Of a stretch of DNA of 64,000 nucleotides, positions 43,878 through 53,676 are shown piece by piece. The first letter of the stretch is position 1. Each line of letters begins with the position of its first letter. The position numbers were made by a program, and so were the translations under genes. The notes under the pieces were generated by a model. It worked only from the letters and a program-made list of their open reading frames with translations. It was not told the origin of the DNA and ran no database searches. Location of the stretch: assembly GCF_044962685.1 (NCBI RefSeq), contig NZ_JBBKTX010000004.1:62001-126000 (forward strand). The letters run 5' to 3'. This stretch comes from Oceanobacter antarcticus (GTDB lineage: Bacteria > Pseudomonadota > Gammaproteobacteria > Pseudomonadales > Oceanobacteraceae).

Positions 43878-45281
43878 CTATATCCCTCTCAAGAAAACCA
43901 ACAGAGCCTGTTGATCTTCCTCGGCTAATATCTCCCAGGCTTCACGCGACGCTGACGATTCCCCGCCATGCCATTGAATCGCCTCTGGCAGTGTCCGGGC
44001 ACGCCCATCATGCAAAAACCGTGAATTTCCGATACCTTCTATCAGCCCCAGCCCCCACAGTGGTGGCGTTTTCCATTCGCGGCCATTGGCGTTCCCCTCC
44101 TGTACACCATCGCTCAATTCAGCGCCCATATCGTGTAACAGCAAGTCGGTATAGGCGTAGATCGTTTGCTGATTCAGCGTCTCGAACAGTGACTGGTTGC
44201 CGGTGGTCAGCATCGGGCGATGACAGTTGTCGCAGCCAATTTGCTCGAACAGGTCGGCACCAAGATCAAATTGCGTCTGGTCGGTAATTCGGCGTTCATA
44301 CACCGCCAGCAGCGTCAGAAAGTCATTAATGGCATTCAGACTGTCCAATGAGACTTCCGGGTCACCGCCGCTAGGCTGATCCGTACAAATCGACTGGTAT
44401 GCGGTACAGGGTTCTGCCGGATTAAGCGCTGTTGTCAGCCCCATGTCCTGATGCAGGGCCGCAGCGCTCTGACCACGCAATGTGCATTGCATTGCCTTCC
44501 AGCCAAATCGACCAACACAGCTAACGCCTTCACGCTCGATCCAATGTGCGCGGCCGGAGATTCCGTCCTGATCCTGATCGTCCGGGTCGTGCCACTCCAG
44601 AATCTGGGCTTCCGGTATCTGTTGTAACAGGCCGACACCGGTCAACTGTGGTGACAGGCGAGGCCCAAGATGGACACCATCGTCCAATGATCGGTCAGTC
44701 TCAGACAACTGAAATTGTGGGCGCCCCAAGCCAACATCCTGCCAGGTAACCCGCCCTTCTGGCACATCGACTGTCGCTGCCGTTTGCAGCTGGCCACCCA
44801 AACGAGCGTCTGGCTGTCCATCCGCAGTACCAAGCCGGAACAAAATACCGGGGGAGGTTGTGCCATCGTCATTCAGACTGGCGGCACGGCCAGAGACGAG
44901 ATGACAATCCGCACAGGCATCAGCGATAAACAACGGCCCCAATCCATCGAGCAGCGTCCGGCTACCTGGCGCAGCGGTCCAGTTGGCAACAAACAGCTCT
45001 CGCCCCTGGGAAACTGTCGGAGCTGAGCCAAGATCCAGATCTGGTATAAATTGCAGAAAGGCCATATCGTCCCTGAATGCCACCGTTGCACTGCCACCCA
45101 CCGCTTGCCACTCCCGTGGCTCTGATTGCTCGGGAGGTGTGACTGCGACCGTATCACTGTTTCGAGACGGCTGCTCGGAACCACAGCCACTCAGGCCTGT
45201 CACGGCCAAGCCAACGAACAAAATGGCCGCCCATCGGGCGACCACCTGATTCCGGTTTGTCGGGAATAATCGTATTGTCAT
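43878..45281 (-). CDS. Di-haem oxidoreductase (DHOR/DUF1111-type) lipoprotein
   Basis: 467 residues. Lipobox LSGC with the modified Cys at residue 33, so it is probably anchored to a membrane in the periplasm. Two haem-c sites: CADCH at 123-127 and CDNCH at 350-354. An acidic, calcium-type loop DPDDQDQDGISGRAHW lies near 233-247, and WGLGLIEGIGNSRFLHDGR near the C-terminus matches the family. Relatives (DUF1111) occur in Fur-controlled clusters with imelysin-type proteins and are proposed to act on iron or thiols. It starts inside the end of the RCC1 gene (4-nt overlap), so the two are coupled. The reaction is unknown. Confidence 0.82.
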   Translation of the reverse strand: MTIRLFPTNRNQVVARWAAILFVGLAVTGLSGCGSEQPSRNSDTVAVTPPEQSEPREWQAVGGSATVAFRDDMAFLQFIPDLDLGSAPTVSQGRELFVANWTAAPGSRTLLDGLGPLFIADACADCHLVSGRAASLNDDGTTSPGILFRLGTADGQPDARLGGQLQTAATVDVPEGRVTWQDVGLGRPQFQLSETDRSLDDGVHLGPRLSPQLTGVGLLQQIPEAQILEWHDPDDQDQDGISGRAHWIEREGVSCVGRFGWKAMQCTLRGQSAAALHQDMGLTTALNPAEPCTAYQSICTDQPSGGDPEVSLDSLNAINDFLTLLAVYERRITDQTQFDLGADLFEQIGCDNCHRPMLTTGNQSLFETLNQQTIYAYTDLLLHDMGAELSDGVQEGNANGREWKTPPLWGLGLIEGIGNSRFLHDGRARTLPEAIQWHGGESSASREAWEILAEEDQQALLVFLRGI

Positions 45282-47041
45282 GGCTGAATAGAGGACATCA
45301 CCAGGGTTGGCACCCTATACGTCCAACGGTCGATGGTACCGTCGCCACCGCCAAGCGAGCCCTGAAAACTCCATCCCCAGGAGAACACACTGCCATCCTG
45401 ACGCATTCCAATGGTGTGCAAGGCACCATTACCGAGATCCACGACCTGATCGAAGCCGAACACTGACGACGATGGGAATGTCACATCACCATCCTGTTCC
45501 AGCCCTAATGTTCCGAGCATATTTTGTCCCCACGGGTACACCAGGCCATCCTGACGTTCGGCAAAGCTCTGGTTACCATTGGCCCAGACAGCTACCGCAT
45601 CATCAAACCAGGGCAGTTTTTTGGGACTGGTTACTTCTCGAGGCCATTCAGGGTCTTCATTATCACTATCGTACAAGCCGATCTGGCTGCTGTAATTCAG
45701 TCCCCAACCATACACCGCACCGCTGCGGGCAATGGCCAGAACATGGCCTTTGCCTGCTACAACCGCTTCGATGGGTTCGTCAATACTGACTTCCATGGGG
45801 GTCGGATGAGCATCTGTATCTTCAGTTCCCAGCCCCAATTGGCCAGAGTTATTTTGCCCCCAACTCCAGACCCGGCCATCACGATCAACGGCCAAGGAAA
45901 AAGAAGCCCCCGACGCAATCTGAACGATATTACTGACATTCGGCTTGACCGCTATATCCCGATCTGCCGTTGTGCCATCACCCAGCTGGCCATACCGATT
46001 ATTGCCAAAGGCCGATACAGTGCCGTCCTGATGCAAAACCAGCGTCTGGTTATACCCTCGCGTTACGGCAACGGCATCGGTGATACCGATGACCTGAAGT
46101 GGTATAGAGGAATCATCTTCATTCAGCGTATCGGAGCCGGTTAGCCCTTGTCCCAACTGGCCATCACCACCATTGCCCCAAGTCCATACCGTGCCGTCGT
46201 CTGCCAATGCTGCGGAGGTATTCTGACCAAATGCCAGAGAAATAAAGCTCGGTTCCACGGTCATTCTGAGCGGTGCAAACGGATGCTCATCAATATTCAG
46301 GTCTTTACTCGGATCTGAGACAAAACCGAGCCCCGTTTGGCCATAATTATTACGACCCCAGGTGTAGGTGCCATCCGGGCGAATGGCACCAGAGTGAGCA
46401 TTACCGCCCATCACCTGCTTACCCAAATAAGCCGAGTGGGTTGCCGTGGTGCTGTTACCCGCCATATCGGTTGCCGTCACCTGGTAGCTATTGCTGCCCG
46501 GAACCATCACCATACGGGCCAGATACTGGCCATCGGCCGCTTCCGCAATCACGGTCTGATCGCCCAGCACCACGCTCACCGCAGCTACCGACTGATTATC
46601 GGCAGCATCAATACGCACGGTGGTGGTGAGTGCCTGGGTTGCATGGCCACTGGACGGAAAGACGAATGTCAGCTCCGGGGGCTGAGTATCGAGAACGATC
46701 GTGCGAATGTCTGTATAGGCATTACCTGCCGTATCCGTGGCGGTGATTTCCACCCGGTTTTCACCCTCGGTCAGGGTCAGGTCAGCAGAAAAACGGTCAC
46801 CATCAAAAGCGGCAGCCATTGTTTGCCCGCCATAAAGCACGGAGACCGAGCGGATAGCCTCGTTATCCGTCATATTGCCTTCAATCGTAATTGCAGCAGA
46901 AGACACATTGGACTGATCAGCCGGTGTGATATTAAACACTTCAGGTTGTTCGGTGTCCTGCGGTGAGCTGGAGTCGGAATCTGACCCACAGCCTGCCAGT
47001 GCCAGAGAGGCCAGAAAAACCGGGTAATAAAGACGATTCAT
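45278..47041 (-). CDS. Lipoprotein with two Ig-like domains and a seven-blade RCC1 propeller
   Basis: 587 residues. Lipobox LAGC with Cys at 18. Two Ig-like repeats (each with VEITATDTAGN or YQVTATDMAGN) span roughly 35-205. Then seven RCC1 units follow, recognised by YTWGRNNYGQTG, WTWGNGGDGQLG, SAFGNNRYGQLG, WSWGQNNSGQLG, YGWGLNYSSQIG, YPWGQNMLGTLG and FSWGWSFQGSLG. RCC1 propellers are interaction platforms; no catalytic residues are suggested. It heads a two-gene operon with the di-haem protein, behind a Fur box. A periplasmic scaffold or outer-surface ligand-binding role is inferred. Confidence 0.85.
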   Translation of the reverse strand: MNRLYYPVFLASLALAGCGSDSDSSSPQDTEQPEVFNITPADQSNVSSAAITIEGNMTDNEAIRSVSVLYGGQTMAAAFDGDRFSADLTLTEGENRVEITATDTAGNAYTDIRTIVLDTQPPELTFVFPSSGHATQALTTTVRIDAADNQSVAAVSVVLGDQTVIAEAADGQYLARMVMVPGSNSYQVTATDMAGNSTTATHSAYLGKQVMGGNAHSGAIRPDGTYTWGRNNYGQTGLGFVSDPSKDLNIDEHPFAPLRMTVEPSFISLAFGQNTSAALADDGTVWTWGNGGDGQLGQGLTGSDTLNEDDSSIPLQVIGITDAVAVTRGYNQTLVLHQDGTVSAFGNNRYGQLGDGTTADRDIAVKPNVSNIVQIASGASFSLAVDRDGRVWSWGQNNSGQLGLGTEDTDAHPTPMEVSIDEPIEAVVAGKGHVLAIARSGAVYGWGLNYSSQIGLYDSDNEDPEWPREVTSPKKLPWFDDAVAVWANGNQSFAERQDGLVYPWGQNMLGTLGLEQDGDVTFPSSSVFGFDQVVDLGNGALHTIGMRQDGSVFSWGWSFQGSLGGGDGTIDRWTYRVPTLVMSSIQP

Positions 47042-47113
47042 TACGTCCCTCCAATATTGATTGATTTATCATCAGAATGGAAAACGCAATCGTACCTCTC
47101 TTTACTTTTTAAT

Positions 47114-47132
47114 ACAAATCATTATCATTTGA
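47114..47132. promoter_or_regulatory. Fur box of the RCC1/di-haem operon
   Basis: ACAAATCATTATCATTTGA contains CATTATCATTTG, close to the Fur consensus on either strand, about 75 bp upstream of the RCC1 gene start. The gap 47133-47487 has no gene; it contains only AT-rich sequence and short hairpins. Confidence 0.7.
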
Positions 47133-47487
47133 TTTAAGATTTGAAATGAGAGACTCTGACGCCCGAGCCAATCGCCAACAACTACCCCGGTAAATACGCT
47201 TCGCTTATTCAGACTCAAACTGAGAGATGGGTGGTGCAATAGTAAAAAAGGGCCGCTAAAAATGTAGCGCGCGACGAAAGAACAAGGCAACAATCGACGA
47301 TAATGCGCACGCCCACAGGGATGCAGGCGTTAAAGTGACGCAGGAAGCGAGTTTATAAGTGCTAAATGAACATGTTGAATCGATTTTTAATCGCCGTTAT
47401 TTCGAGGCAGTCATGTACCTGGCGATCAGGTTTGACTACACCCGCTGGACAAATTGGTCACGAAGGGAAAGGGATTTACTCTGCTGC

Positions 47488-48504
47488 TTAACCACGTACT
47501 TCGTCGTTATCCAGTGCCGCCGCCGCACCGAGCAGGCCGGGGTTTTCGGCGAGACAAAGCCATACCGGCACATCGGCCAAGTATTGAGCAAAACGTCCCT
47601 TGTTGACCATGGCGGCGTGGAAGCCACTGGCCAGGAACAGGTCGTGCACTCGTGGCAAAATACCACCACACACGTACACTCCCCCACGGGCACCCAGAGT
47701 GAGTGCCTGATCTCCGGTGACCGCACCCAGTATGGCAAAAAAACGGTTCAGGGCGCGGCGACCTAACGAGTGCTCGTCTGCTTGTGCCTGAGCGGTGATT
47801 GCCACCGGGCTGCGACACACCGCCGCCAAACCTTCGATATCGGCCATCACCTGATACAGTTCCAGCAGGCCCTGACCAGACAAAATACGTTCCACCGATA
47901 CCCGAGCGTAGCGTTTTTGCAGGCCTTGCAGGATAGCGCTTTCTTCCGCATTGGTCGGCGCAAAGCTGACATGACCCCCTTCCCCAGACAGCGGCACCCA
48001 GCCATCGCGAACAGGCATCAGGCCAGAGACCCCGAGGCCGGTGCCGGGGCCAATCACCAACCGGGCGGCACGCTCCGCTGAATAAAGACCGGAATCACCA
48101 CGATGGACGTCAAGCAGTTCATGAGGTTGCAGGTGAAGCATGCCTAATGCCATGGCAGTGAAGTCGTTCACCAGTTTGAGCTGCTTCAGCCCCAGATGGT
48201 TCATCAGCTGCTGACGGCGGAACAACCAGTGATTGTTGGTCATATCGATATCGTCGCCATCAACCGGACAAGCCAGCGCCAGACAAGCCCGGTGAATACC
48301 GCTTGCTCCTACCTGTTCGGCGTAACAATGAATCGCCGCTTCGATACCGGGAAAGTCAGCGGTAGCCAGCGTGACAATATGGGTCAGTTCAACCGTACCG
48401 GGCTTCACCAGGGCAAAACGGGCGTTAGTGCCACCAATGTCTCCCACTAGCACCCGCTCTCCCTGAACGGCTGTTACTCCACTACTGCTGACGGCTCGAG
48501 TCAT
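47488..48504 (-). CDS. glk: Glucokinase
   Basis: 338 residues. GDIGGTNARFALV near residue 22 is the phosphate loop; LVIGPGTGLGVSGL near 148 and LSGEGGHVSF near 172 are glucokinase motifs; GGVYVCGGILPRV near 285 is the adenosine region. Phosphorylates glucose to glucose-6-phosphate, feeding the Entner-Doudoroff route via the upstream gene. ATGA overlap with edd (48501-48504). Confidence 0.92.
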   Translation of the reverse strand: MTRAVSSSGVTAVQGERVLVGDIGGTNARFALVKPGTVELTHIVTLATADFPGIEAAIHCYAEQVGASGIHRACLALACPVDGDDIDMTNNHWLFRRQQLMNHLGLKQLKLVNDFTAMALGMLHLQPHELLDVHRGDSGLYSAERAARLVIGPGTGLGVSGLMPVRDGWVPLSGEGGHVSFAPTNAEESAILQGLQKRYARVSVERILSGQGLLELYQVMADIEGLAAVCRSPVAITAQAQADEHSLGRRALNRFFAILGAVTGDQALTLGARGGVYVCGGILPRVHDLFLASGFHAAMVNKGRFAQYLADVPVWLCLAENPGLLGAAAALDNDEVRG

Positions 48505-50393
48505 GCTTCGATCTCGGAATTACGGCCAGCTTCGGAACTGTCACCAAGCAGTTGCTGTGGCACCAGGTCGGCATCGGTTATAAAGCTGAATACCGTTGCG
48601 CCGCGCTCGGCTTCATTCACCTGGCTGCGCATTGGGCCAAACAATTCACGCCCCATACCCAGGCCGTGTTGCTTGACGACCGTAGGCTCTTGCGTCGGGC
48701 GTTGTAACCAGCTGTCGTTGTCAGCCAACAGCCGCAGCTCGCCAGTGCTCGCATTCAACCGAATGATGTCGCCGTCTTGCACACAGGCCAGCGGCCCGCC
48801 CAGGCGCGCTTCTGGCCACACATGAATAGCTGCCGGGACTTTACCGGAGGCACCGGACATACGGCCATCAGTGACCAGCGCGACCTTGAATCCCTTGTCT
48901 TGCAGAGTGCCCAGATAGGGCGTGAGTTTGTGCAGCTCCGGCATACCAATGGCGTTTGGCCCCTGATAGCGCACTACCGCAATAAAATCTTTTTCCAGCT
49001 CGCCGCGCTTGAAGGCATCGGCGAGGTCATCCTGGTCGTTAAAGACGATGGCGGGCGCTTCAACCACCCGGTGTTCTTCGGCCACAGCAGATACTTTGAT
49101 CACCCCACGACCGAGGTTGCCACGTAATAATTTCAGCCCGCCGTTGGTTGAGAACGGAGCAGAGGCAGGACGCAGAACCTTATCGTCGAGCGAGGTTGCC
49201 GTGCCTTCACGCCAGACCAGTTTGCCGTCTTGCAGGAATGGCTCTTGGGTATAAAGGGACAAACCGTGCCCCATAATCGTCATCACGTCGTTGTGCAGGT
49301 AACCGGCACCCAGCAATTCACGGACGATATAACCCACACCACCTGCTGCGTGGAAATGGTTGATATCAGCTTCGCCGTTGGGATAAACACGGGCAATCAG
49401 GGGCACGACGTCAGACAAATCAGAAAAATCCTGCCAGTCAATAATCACCCCGGCCGCCGCCGCAATGGCAATAATGTGCATGGTGTGGTTGGTGGAACCG
49501 CCAGTGGCCAGCAAAGCCACGATACCGTTCACCAGGGATTTTTCGTCAACGATTTCGTACATCGGCGTAAACCGGCCGTTTTGGGCGGTCAGGCGCACCG
49601 CTTGTTGCGCCGCGTAGCGAGTCAGTTGTTCACGCAATTCGGTGCCCGGATTCACGAAAGAAGACCCCGGCAAGTGCAAACCCATCATCTCGACCATCAT
49701 CTGGTTGGAGTTGGCCGTGCCATAAAACGTACAGGTGCCAGCGCTGTGGTAAGAATCCGACTCGCATTGCAGCAATTCATCACGGCCAATTTTACCTTGA
49801 GCGTACTCCTGGCGAATGCGGGCTTTTTCCTTGTTTGGCAAGCCGGATGGCATTGGCCCAGCCGGAACAAACACGGTGGGCAAATGGCCAAAGCGCAGCG
49901 CCCCCATTAGCAAGCCCGGCACAATTTTGTCACACACGCCAAGGTAGAGAGCAGCATCAAACATGTTGTGCGACAGTGACACCGCCGTCGCCATGGCAAT
50001 CACGTCGCGACTGAACAGCGACAATTCCATACCCGGCTGGCCCTGGGTCACACCGTCGCACATGGCTGGCACACCACCGGCAAATTGGGCCACCGAGCCG
50101 ACGTCGCGAATTGCTTCACGAATCTGATTCGGATAGGACTCAAATGGCTGGTGAGCAGACAACATGTCGTTGTAGGCCGACACCATGGCCACATTGACCT
50201 GGTTGACCATTTTCAGCACATCCTTGTCGTGCGGGTTACAAGCGGCAAAACCATGTGCCAGGTTGCCACAGGACAAGGTTCCCCGATGTACGCCCTGCTC
50301 TTCGGCCGCTTTCATTTGTAACAGATAGGCACGACGAGTGGATTGGCTACGCTTGATAATGCGCTGGGTTACCTGCTCAACGACGGGATGCAT
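48501..50393 (-). CDS. edd: Phosphogluconate dehydratase (Entner-Doudoroff)
   Basis: 630 residues. CDKIVPGLLMGALRFGHLP near 153 and DGRMSGASGKVPAAIH near 508 are ILVD/EDD signatures; the [4Fe-4S] ligands include the Cys in CDKIVPG and the Cys in AGTCTFYGTANSNQ near 218. Dehydrates 6-phosphogluconate to KDPG. Coupled to glk. A TGTAGT half-site at 50424 upstream resembles half of a HexR operator only. Confidence 0.93.
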   Translation of the reverse strand: MHPVVEQVTQRIIKRSQSTRRAYLLQMKAAEEQGVHRGTLSCGNLAHGFAACNPHDKDVLKMVNQVNVAMVSAYNDMLSAHQPFESYPNQIREAIRDVGSVAQFAGGVPAMCDGVTQGQPGMELSLFSRDVIAMATAVSLSHNMFDAALYLGVCDKIVPGLLMGALRFGHLPTVFVPAGPMPSGLPNKEKARIRQEYAQGKIGRDELLQCESDSYHSAGTCTFYGTANSNQMMVEMMGLHLPGSSFVNPGTELREQLTRYAAQQAVRLTAQNGRFTPMYEIVDEKSLVNGIVALLATGGSTNHTMHIIAIAAAAGVIIDWQDFSDLSDVVPLIARVYPNGEADINHFHAAGGVGYIVRELLGAGYLHNDVMTIMGHGLSLYTQEPFLQDGKLVWREGTATSLDDKVLRPASAPFSTNGGLKLLRGNLGRGVIKVSAVAEEHRVVEAPAIVFNDQDDLADAFKRGELEKDFIAVVRYQGPNAIGMPELHKLTPYLGTLQDKGFKVALVTDGRMSGASGKVPAAIHVWPEARLGGPLACVQDGDIIRLNASTGELRLLADNDSWLQRPTQEPTVVKQHGLGMGRELFGPMRSQVNEAERGATVFSFITDADLVPQQLLGDSSEAGRNSEIEA

Positions 50394-50811
50394 AACGCCT
50401 CCAAAAACGGTTCATTAAATTGTTGTAGTTGTCTGCGGCCTGTCTTTCAGACTGGTTTGATTCGATTAAAGCACGTTGCTGGATCCTCAAACACCCACGA
50501 CACCCGCTAGCTGGCCGCTGTGTTCAAGACAAACCGCTGACATATTCACAAAGCGCCCATTCACCCGTATTAGCACATTCTGGCAGTAAGGATGTTAGTG
50601 ATTTTTACCGCTGGCGATGGGTATTATCGAATTTTTCATTTTAATGGCGGATCATCGCATGCTGGCGGGCCAGCACAGGATCACCACGCCAAACGGGGCA
50701 GCCTGGCGAATTCATCCGTTACCCAGGCAGAAAAATTAGCGTTCGGAACTGGCAGAATGGTCGCCACAGTCCTATAGTTTTCGCTATATCTAACCGATGG
50801 GAGCCAGACCG

Positions 50812-51351
50812 ATGCTGGGCATGATTTTTACCGAACTGGTAGAAATGGTCGAAGATACTTTCTCGCCAGAGCTGGCAGATGAAATTCTGACGGCCGCCAA
50901 TCTTCCGAATGGCGGGGCCTACACTGCGGTTGGCTATTATAATGCCGAAGAAATCCTGTCGCTGGTAACGCTGTTATCCGAAAAAACCGGCACTCCGGTT
51001 CCCGATCTGGTACAAGCCTTCGGTCGTTATTTGTTCAACTCATTTACCCGCAGCCATGCTGAACTATTGGCCGACAAGCATTCCTTGTTTGACCTGCTGG
51101 CAACGCTCGATAACGATATTCACAAAGAAGTACTCAGACTTTACTCTGAAGCCACCCTTCCTACTTTCCGAGTGATTTCCCAATCAAGTGACTGTATGGA
51201 GCTGGAATATCGATCCAAAAATCATCTGGAGCCACTGGCTATTGGGCTGATCGAAGGCGCAGGAAACTATTTTGGCCACCAGCAACTGATCATCAGCCAG
51301 CAACCTGGCACTGGCTCCAACGATGCTACCGTATTCCGTGTCCAAATCTGA
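50812..51351 (+). CDS. H-NOX haem-nitric-oxide sensor protein
   Basis: 179 residues from the ATG at 50812 (MLGMIFTELVEMV), matching the usual H-NOX start; the ATG at 50797 adds only five residues. The proximal haem His is at 104 in NDIHKEVLRLY. The family haem-propionate motif YxSxR appears here as YRSKN (133-137), so the Arg is Asn. H-NOX proteins bind NO and change the activity of a partner, often a cyclic-di-GMP enzyme. The downstream gene starts 29 nt before this stop, in another frame, so the partner is encoded here. The 418-bp gap 50394-50811 holds no other gene. Confidence 0.88.
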   Translation: MLGMIFTELVEMVEDTFSPELADEILTAANLPNGGAYTAVGYYNAEEILSLVTLLSEKTGTPVPDLVQAFGRYLFNSFTRSHAELLADKHSLFDLLATLDNDIHKEVLRLYSEATLPTFRVISQSSDCMELEYRSKNHLEPLAIGLIEGAGNYFGHQQLIISQQPGTGSNDATVFRVQI

Positions 51352-53608
51352 CCTCAACGTCGAGGCACTCACCCTTGCGGATCCTACCGCTGTGTTGGAA
51401 CGCCGGATACAACGGGAACGTGCCGCTCGCAAAGAAGCCGAGCGTTTACTCACCGAAAAATCTGTTGAGCTGTACGAAGCGCTGCAACTGGGTGCCCGTG
51501 ACCGTCACAAGCTGGAGCTGGCACTGTGGGCGGGTAATGAATCCATCTGGGACTGGGATGCCGAACATCAGATTTACGAACTGCAAGGCTTCCCAGAAGA
51601 TGCCGCCAATGCGACCCGCAGTTGGGGTAATACCAGCCAGGTCATACGCCGGGTTCATCCAGATGACCAAGAAACCCTGCGCACCAACTGGCACCTGCTT
51701 TTATCCGACAGCATCAATACTCTGGATATTGTCGTGCGTTATCGGTCTCCTTCCTGCCCAACCCGCATCCAGAGCCGAGAAGAGGCCATCGCTTTGGCCC
51801 AATCGCCACATCCGGCCAGTCACAAAATCAACCAGAACATCGATAATCCAGAGTCCTGGTGCTGGCTGCATTGCCGGGGACGAGTCGTAGAACACGATAA
51901 AGAAGGTTTCCCTTCCCGTATTACCGGAACCGTTCGGGACGTCACCAACCACCACCACATGCAGAAATCGTTCCGGCTGATGGCAAGGGCCTTTTCCAGC
52001 ACCCTCGATGCCATGCTGATTATCGATCACCACGGCAACATTATTGAGGCCAACCAGGCATTTTACTCACTCTTCCGACTCACAGAAGGCAGCGTCGGAC
52101 AGCGATCATTAAACGACTTTATCTGTGCTGATGAAATAGCTGACCGCTCCCCTGCAGCACAAGATAACCAGACATTCCGGTCCACCATGCATGCGGATTT
52201 TATGCCGTCGTTACCCTTGGAAGTGTCGCTTTCCCATTTCCAGCCAGATGACGCCCACTATCATTACAGCATCGTCACGCTGCGCGACATGAGCGAACGC
52301 AAGCGTGCCGATTGCGCGCTGCAACATATGACCCAGCACGACAGCCTGACCAACCTCGCCAACCGTGGCACCTTGAACGAAGTTGTCACCTCAATGCTGC
52401 AGCAAGTAACCACCCAGCAACCGCTACGGGTAATGTTTCTCGACCTTGACGGCTTCAAAGCCGTTAATGACGAATTTGGCCATATTGCCGCCGACGTTCT
52501 CTTGGTAACACAGGCGCATCGCATGCAACGATTGGCACCTGCCGATGGACTGGTTTCCCGCTGGGGCGGCGATGAATTTGTCATTGCCTGGTGGCCGCCT
52601 GTCAACCAACCGGATTCGTTGCCTGCGGCTATTATGGACGCGATACGCGAGCCGATCGACCTTGGCGGCAGCAGCATCCGCCTGTCAGCCAGTATCGGTA
52701 TTGCCGAAACCTGCCACTCTGGAACCGACGCCGCCGAGTTGATTCGCCACGCCGACACCGCCATGTTCGAAGCCAAGGTGCAGGGGAAAAACCGCATCCA
52801 GGCCTATACTGATGGCCTCGGCCAGCAAACCAGCCACCGTGCCAGTCTGATGTCGGAACTGGCACAAGCGATCGAACAAGACCAACTCACATTTTATGTG
52901 CAACCCAAATTCAATACCGAACGGAGAATCATTGGTGGCGAAATGCTCGCCCGCTGGCACTCGGCGACGTCGGGCAACATATCACCCGCCGTGTTTATTC
53001 CGCTGATAGAACAAGGCGGCCTGAACGCCAGCTTTGCCGAAGCCGTATTGCGCCATGGGTGCCAATACGCCGCTGCCGTCACGGCCATCAATCCAGAGCT
53101 GCATATCGCGATTAACCTGTCCGGCTGGCAATTACTCGACAGTCACCTGGCCGACAAGCTTGTCATTCAATGCCAGCAGGCTGGTGTCCATCCCTCCCGA
53201 GTCGAGCTGGAAATTACCGAATCCGTGTTTATGCAGCCGGAAAGTGATCCCGCCGCGATAATGCAGCGCTTGCGCAGCCTCGGATTTCGTCTCGCCATTG
53301 ACGATTTTGGCACTGGCTACTCCTCGTTGAGCTACTTGAGAGACTTGCCGCTGGATACCGTCAAAATCGACCGCAGCTTTATTATTGATGCCGATGCCAA
53401 CGACAGGGCCCTGAAAATTCTCAAAGCCATTATCCAGATGAGCCACGACCTCGACATGCACATCGTCGCTGAAGGCGTTGAAACCGTCGAACAATGGCAG
53501 CTGTTAAAAAACCTCAACGTCGAACTGTATCAAGGATTTCTGTTCGGCCGCCCGATGCCGTTTGAAGACTTTCTGCAAGCACTACATGCGGACATGGCAA
53601 ACTACTGA
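51323..53608 (+). CDS. PAS-GGDEF-EAL cyclic-di-GMP enzyme, H-NOX partner
   Basis: 761 residues. A coiled-coil-like start (residues 25-55), a PAS domain about 65-200 and another about 220-330, GGDEF with intact GGDEF near 415 (WGGDEF), and an EAL domain where the first motif is GGEMLARW near 540 (EML, with the metal Glu kept), EITESVF near 632 and DDFGTGYSSLSYL near 659. No RxxD inhibitory site precedes GGDEF. Both synthase and phosphodiesterase activity are possible. The gene overlaps the H-NOX gene, as in known H-NOX/HaCE pairs, where NO state sets cyclic-di-GMP and thus biofilm. Confidence 0.9.
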   Translation: MLPYSVSKSDLNVEALTLADPTAVLERRIQRERAARKEAERLLTEKSVELYEALQLGARDRHKLELALWAGNESIWDWDAEHQIYELQGFPEDAANATRSWGNTSQVIRRVHPDDQETLRTNWHLLLSDSINTLDIVVRYRSPSCPTRIQSREEAIALAQSPHPASHKINQNIDNPESWCWLHCRGRVVEHDKEGFPSRITGTVRDVTNHHHMQKSFRLMARAFSSTLDAMLIIDHHGNIIEANQAFYSLFRLTEGSVGQRSLNDFICADEIADRSPAAQDNQTFRSTMHADFMPSLPLEVSLSHFQPDDAHYHYSIVTLRDMSERKRADCALQHMTQHDSLTNLANRGTLNEVVTSMLQQVTTQQPLRVMFLDLDGFKAVNDEFGHIAADVLLVTQAHRMQRLAPADGLVSRWGGDEFVIAWWPPVNQPDSLPAAIMDAIREPIDLGGSSIRLSASIGIAETCHSGTDAAELIRHADTAMFEAKVQGKNRIQAYTDGLGQQTSHRASLMSELAQAIEQDQLTFYVQPKFNTERRIIGGEMLARWHSATSGNISPAVFIPLIEQGGLNASFAEAVLRHGCQYAAAVTAINPELHIAINLSGWQLLDSHLADKLVIQCQQAGVHPSRVELEITESVFMQPESDPAAIMQRLRSLGFRLAIDDFGTGYSSLSYLRDLPLDTVKIDRSFIIDADANDRALKILKAIIQMSHDLDMHIVAEGVETVEQWQLLKNLNVELYQGFLFGRPMPFEDFLQALHADMANY

Positions 53609-53620
53609 GCAATCCTCTAT

Positions 53621-53654
53621 ATTTTCTATATTGAAAAATATTGATATAGAAAAT
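53621..53654. promoter_or_regulatory. Inverted repeat upstream of sahR, proposed SahR operator
   Basis: ATTTTCTATAT (53621-53631) and ATATAGAAAAT (53644-53654) are exact reverse complements across a 12-nt spacer, 22 bp upstream of the ArsR-type start codon. AT-rich palindromes of this kind precede SahR-controlled methyl-cycle operons. Confidence 0.7.
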
Positions 53655-53676
53655 CAAGCTGTTACTATACCGCCCC

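Noticed and set aside
50424..50429. HexR operator upstream of edd
   Set aside because: Only a TGTAGT half-site is present; the facing ACTACA at the right spacing is missing.
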